In this document: in pieces, positions 58,586 to 64,000 of the stretch
How positions within the stretch are numbered: position 1 is the first letter of the stretch
How the letters are laid out: the number at the start of each line of letters is the position of its first letter
DNA from: Glomus cerebriforme
Taxonomy: Eukaryota > Glomeromycota > Glomeromycetes > Glomerales > Glomeraceae
Reading direction: 5' to 3'
Length of the DNA: 64,000 nt
Assembly (NCBI GenBank): GCA_003550305.1
Contig: QKYT01000264.1
Span: forward strand, 1 to 64,000
Program-made: the position numbers and the translations under genes
The notes under the pieces: generated by a model
The model's input: only the letters and a program-made list of their open reading frames with translations
Database searches by the model: none
Told to the model about the DNA's origin: nothing

Positions 58586-59309
58586 AATAATCCGAAATCT
58601 TAAAATTTCGATAACTTTGCATTTAATTGACATTCAAACAATGTAAAAAGTTAAATGAATACACAATGACCTTTAAAATAAAGTGACAGTTTTTTTTTGA
58701 AAACACTAAAGAAAAAATTTTTTTTCCTTATATAACTGAAATTATTACTTTATTATTTTTTGAAACGTGAACGGTCTTTTTTTGGAAAAATCAAATTGTT
58801 ACACGAAATTTAGAACACTCTCGCGAAATTTGGAATATAAATAAAATAATAAGAAGAGTTTAAAGTTATCAAAAAAATAAAACTCACTGGTTTAATAAAA
58901 AATTTATTATAGACCTATAGTTTATTATAGTTTATTATAGTTTAATACAAAAAAAAATTCAATAGTAAATTTTTATATGATACCAGTTGACAGCGCGTGA
59001 CTTGATCAAATTATGGTCGGTTGATATTTCATTATTGAATCAAATTTCTTTTGCACTTTAAATTTATACAGATAATATTTTGATAGAAATTATATATATT
59101 CAATAATCACTTTTTCAATATGAGGCGCAGGAATGCCATTTTTCCTTTCTTTTTGTTCAGCATATCAGCAAAAAATTAAATTTTGTAATTTTTTTATTGA
59201 TGGGCATAAAGTGTTGTGAGGACGTATACAATACTGAATTGAATATAAAGACAAGTGAATTATAACAAAGAGAAAGAAACTTTACTAATCATCATTGACG
59301 GTGTTTATA
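58586..59309. other. Gene-free tract
   Basis: AGTTTATTATAG is repeated three times near 58916-58950. GTTGACAGCGCGTGAC near 58987 resembles the right end of the Mutator-like element (GTTGACAGCGCACCTC), so a fragment of that family may start here. Confidence 0.4.
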
Positions 59310-60265
59310 TATGGAAGATTACCTTCTCTAAACACAGAGGACATACTTCAGTACTAGCTTCCATTCACCATACTTCTTCAAAAGACGCGCTTTATTTGGC
59401 TTATCAGGACCACTTCTAATATCAAAGAATAATCCTTCCATCATTATCTATAAGCTTTTTAGTCTAAATTCGGGTTTAAAATTTGAGACCAACTGAACTA
59501 TGGCAACATTTTCCTCCTCTAAAATATGAGCTCCTGCGAAATTATCAGAAAGAAGTTGTGGTAATTTAGGAGCTTTAATATTATTACTAATAATTCATAG
59601 TAGTGTCAAATGCTTGGTTACTTTTACTTTTGGTTATATTGATTACATTTAAGTTAAGTTGCTGAGTCCATTATAATGCATGTGTGCTTGCTGTTTCAAT
59701 TTCAAAAAGCGAGAACGAGGCTTTTTTAAGCTTTCCACCCCTGTTTTGAGACTTGTTATCTAAATTTTTTATTTCTTGTTTAATCTTATAAATAGATGGA
59801 TTGTGACTTTATATCTATATTTTCTATATGATACTGTTGCGATTTTTTTTAAAGGGTAGATAACAGGAAGCTTTATTAAAATAATCAGAAATTATAACTC
59901 AATATTACTTCCTTTGGCGCTCTGTTATTTTAAAACTATTGAATTTCTTTCGAACCCCTCAAACTTTATAATCGTCATTTTGATGTTTCAGCCACACCAT
60001 TGTGAGATTCCTCCTAATACATTATATGTTTATGCTGATAGCAATAGCAATTGATTCTTCTTGTTCTAATTGTGAATCAATAAATAATTTGTTTAAACAA
60101 GAAGTTTGGCTCATAAACAATTTAAGTATTGCCTGCAAAACTATATGTGTGTTATCATTTATTTTTGCAATCTCATTCAATACTGATGTGGCAATTTCTA
60201 TATAATCTATCTATAACTTCATCAGTAGTTTTATTGAGTAAATTGAGAATTTTATTTAATAATAC
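59310..60265 (-). pseudogene. Decayed protein-coding region, minus strand
   Basis: Readable pieces in order: LNKILNLLNKTTDEVIDRLY (about 60260-60200), VLNEIAKINDNTHIVLQAIL with KLFMSQTSCLNKLF (about 60185-60090), KIKQEIKNLDNKSQNRGGKL (about 59790-59730), then KAPKLPQLLSDNFAGAHILE and RSGPDKPNKARLLKKYGEW (about 59575-59365). Stops and shifts separate them. Probably part of a mobile element, but no diagnostic motif is present. Confidence 0.4.
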
Positions 60266-63200
60266 GTTGAAAAAAAATAAATTCTTTTCTTGCGGTTAGG
60301 GTTAGGATTTTAGTTCTTTAGTATTTTCTGAATGAAAATTGCAATAGAAATTTAGCTGTACTGCCAACATCGATAAGCCCATAATTTTAAACAATATAAT
60401 TTAGGAAAAAATTTTTTCTCTGTTTTCTTTGGATTATCCTTTCAGATTTCAATTTTTTCATATTTTGAGAAGAATCATATCATTTGATGGAAGTATGGAA
60501 CAGTTGAATTATCTTTTGGCTGATTTAGCATTTAAAAATTTTGTCCAATTTTTGATTTGGTTTGATTTTTGCAATATATAGAATAAGGCTGTAATTGATG
60601 ATCATGTGTGCAGATTTTGTTAATTCTCAATGTTAGACCACTCAAAAAAAAAACGTATTGGTTCCCATGACGATTTATTTAACACTAAAATGATGAATTA
60701 TGAGATTAAAAAAATTTATTGAAAATATAAAAAGTGGGAAGCGAATACGCACATAATTTATACCTCTTTTAATGTTTAGTGATAATTCCGCATGTTATTA
60801 CGGTAAAAAGTTATAAACAAAAAAAAAATTGAAAACTAGTTTTTGTTTGCTTATCACAAAATCTAAACCATAATGCTTTTAATATTTTAATATTTATTAC
60901 CTTTATTCTTGATCAAATTACATTATAAAATAATAGACAAAGGTTTCAACTTTTAGAAAAATTTCTCAGCCCGATATTGCAATGTGCATAAAAAATAAGA
61001 AATAAAATAACAATTATTTTTTATTAACTGATTTATTAATTATTATTATTAAAGAAAAATATTGTAATACTGTAAAGAAATATGTTTAATTTTTTTGCTT
61101 CTTGGATTGATCCTGATTTGATAACTGGCTTGGCTTAGTAAACATAATGAATATGTTGGATCTAAGCCATTATTGTATTAGGTCAGGAATCTCCTTTGTT
61201 CAAATTCGAACAAGTTTTGTGCAGAAGCTGCATGAAATAAAATTAAATTATGTATGAAGATCAATTTGATAAAATGAAACAAAGAAAAAATCGAATCATG
61301 TGTTAAGGCGCAATTATGTTTGTTCTATAATTATATAATTGTCATTTTACCCCACATTCACCCGTAATTTCTCGATTATAAGCCCATTACAAGTTACAGT
61401 TACACCTAAAAAAAAGCGGGTAGCGGTTTTTATTCCGAAAAACTTGATAAAACACAATTTATAAAAAAAAAAAAAAAAAAAAAAAATTTAAAGCCCCCCC
61501 CCCAACAATTATTCTTTGTGAAGAATTATTCGATCAGAAGCGCCCAGACCATTTTTTATACTTAATTGTAAAAAAATCACCTTTATTAATAAATTTTAAA
61601 TGATAATAATATGACCAAAGGTCGGAAATTTTATTACTTTTATTGATGAATAAACTAAATTTTCATTAATCCTGAAATTACTCTTTTTTTTCTAGCGATA
61701 AAAATGTTTTTCAGTATATATTTTTTATTTGGTTTTGTAAAATTTCAATGATTTTCAATTTCTCTAAAAAATTCGTATATATATGAGTTTCTATACATAA
61801 AATTATGACGTTATTATAAATTATTAAAATATGCCATAATTAAATTTTTTCATTTTACATTCGATATCTAAGTCCGAAACCCCACTTTTATATGGGGTTG
61901 GTTAAGAATTCAGCAATCTACTGTAGCTTGGTATTACAACCATTTCCACAATTTCCATTATTTTCTATAAATAAGTATGATAATGGAAATCCGTCTTCCA
62001 TATACTACATATAGTTCCAATGAAATTTGGTCCTTGTGATTTTGCCATATATAGGGAGTGCCATATTATGGTGCAGACGTCATTGAAATATCGACCTTCA
62101 CATTCAATCAATATTATACCATAATAGCTAGAATGTATTCCCTAATGAATGGTACGTTCTATTCTATACTAGATGATTGTTTGCGAATCTAAATTCATCG
62201 CTCAAATTTAGAGTTAGTTGTGTTGTGCCTTGATGTTCTATTTAAAGAAACCTCATTTTTTTGACCATTAACAAATTGTTATGATACAAGATTTAGATTT
62301 TGATTATTCACAAAATTATTTTTATTGTTTTGTACTTTTAAAGTTTTTGATCAAACATTGAATATTTGGATGATTTTTATTAGAGAATAAAAGGAATGAT
62401 TGAATACTTTTCAATCACAATTAATTAGATTTTGTTATTGTATTATTGATAATATTTTTTTTTCAAATGTGTTAAACAAGTTAATGAAAAATCAATTAGG
62501 CGAAGTAAAGAATATGATTTCATTTAATAAATAGAATGTTAGTATTATAAACAAAAGAAATATATCCTTTTTATAATAAAAATAAAGAATAAAGGAATAA
62601 AAGATTTAAGTTTTACATTATATTTAGTGGCGAAGTTGAAGCCTACATCAGTAGCTCAGCCCGATAAAAACAATTCCACTAATCGATTTTTGTTCATAAA
62701 TTTTAAGTAATAATATTTAGCGAAACAATTGTATCAATATTTATGATTTTAACAATCAATTGTAATATGTATTTATCAATTAATCAAAATAAAAAAAAAA
62801 ATAATAATAATTTTTGCTAATTATATTGTAATTTTTTTTTTAATTTCAGCAGTACAGTAATTCTCTACCGTAAGTTTGTAAGCAATTTGTTTAACAAAAA
62901 GACTACTGTGCATTGGCATGAGTTATTATTAAATTTGATGAAAACTTTCAAAACGTATCGGTACGGCCTTTAGATAATACAATAAATTTGATATAATTAA
63001 TTGTCATTTAAAAATTATATTTCACACCGTGGTGTTCAACACCACAGTCATATGTTTTATACTGATTGTATTAGTACAAAATTTATATTTTACAACGTAG
63101 TGTTTAATGTTGTATTATATACTTCATACATGTTTCCATATATTTCTATTTTTTTTTATTTTTGTAATAATATTTGCAATATAAATTAAGCTGAATTAAT

Positions 63201-64000
63201 ATAACAAAAAATAAACGTGCGGTATCGGAATTTTTGGAGGTCCATTATTACTGGGTCACTTAACATGAATTTGTAGATATTACGTCGACAAAAATTTCGA
63301 AAGAATTCATGGTTTAAATTATAACCGTTTTTTTTTTTTAAAAAAAAAAAATTATCATTATTAGATATACTGTATTCAAAATAGACTCACGCCAGATGCA
63401 TAAATTAGCTGCATATATTAAAAGTTGTGCATAAATGATGTGTTTCTACATGTTGCCTATGAGATTTATGTACCGTTATTTTAACTATTCCAAAAAAGAA
63501 ATAAAAAACTACAAAGAAATCTTTTTTATTGACAGTTAATCGATTTTTATTGTAGTACACTTGATCCTATTCACATAAACCTATTTTAGAACAAAGACTT
63601 TTCTGTGTTATCCAAACCTTAAAAATTATTTGGAAAATCTATCAAAAATATAAATATTGATCTGATATACTATACAATAATTTAAAGAGTATTATTTGTA
63701 ATGAAACGCAATATATTCATAAGAATTAAAGTTACGATTTAATTTCCCACAGAACGTTTTTTGGCGGAACTTTGCAGAAAGCCACCAATAACCTTGCCAA
63801 AACTGGTCTGTTATCAGTTGATAATCATCTTTGAAACTCGGGGGACTTCACAAAAATTGAATTATTTGAATAAAGTTATATCTAATTTTTAATTTTGTAA
63901 TTTTGTGAGGAATAAAATTTTGGAAAAAAAATTAGATATGCGGAATTTGCGGATCGCTGATCAATACATATAGTATCTTCATATAAAGTCATATCGGCGG
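60266..64000. other. Gene-free end of the window
   Basis: No supported gene. Landmarks are 24 A followed closely by ten C (61463-61503), a small AACCCCA...TGGGGTT hairpin (61878-61899), an ACCGTGGTGTT / AACACCACAGT inverted repeat (63026-63048) and T12A12 (63328-63351). Frames at 60002-60205 and 63001-63189 are unsupported. Confidence 0.45.

Noticed and set aside
61463..61503. Poly(A) tail of a retrogene followed by poly(C)
   Set aside because: No coding sequence precedes it and no target duplication was found; homopolymer or sequencing artefact is as likely.

Overview
The window looks like nuclear DNA of an early-diverging fungus. An arbuscular-mycorrhizal (Glomeromycotina, Rhizophagus-like) genome is the best guess. 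The reasons are the extreme A+T content, the low gene density, short GT-AG introns (71 and 85 bp), a class-3 lipase, and heavy loading with decayed DNA transposons (Tc1, hAT-like, Mutator-like), MITEs and one LINE fragment. No rRNA, functional tRNA or CRISPR array was seen. The species assignment is inference.

Layout. 1-12.8 kb is a transposon graveyard: hAT-like MITEs, a long inverted repeat, a Tc1 element with a dead transposase, tandem arrays of exon-like mini-units, and a TIR element that carries one array and a LINE insertion. 13.2-14.0 kb is one arm of an inverted duplication whose partner lies at 35.5-36.5 kb. 16.27-18.20 kb is the only large intact gene, a three-exon membrane-anchored class-3 lipase. 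18.3-25.6 kb is repeats and empty sequence, with a possible lipase relic near 21.7 kb.

25.7-55 kb is the most distinctive part. It holds four paralogous proteins of 79-86 residues, here called P1-P4 (31.0, 39.5, 46.8 and 54.6 kb). They share a basic N-terminus and a C-terminal block (TPQI...FFNG...LPAGF...LFP) and are spaced 7-8.5 kb apart. P1, P2 and P3, plus an unrelated 129-residue gene at 25.7 kb, have a TATA box about 155-168 nt before the ATG; in P4 it is 86 nt before. Two segmental duplications lie in this zone: 26.1-30.1 = 31.5-35.2 kb, and 47.4-48.7 = 52.1-53.5 kb. In each pair the non-coding part is conserved while the neighbouring small ORFs differ. No function can be assigned to P1-P4; they are the best candidate here for an undescribed gene family.

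55.8-64 kb holds a GC-richer palindromic element, a degenerate hAT-like transposase on the minus strand, other decayed coding remnants, and a gene-empty end. The repeats are well enough preserved that several insertions can be dated relative to each other by target-site duplications and by empty sites in duplicated copies.
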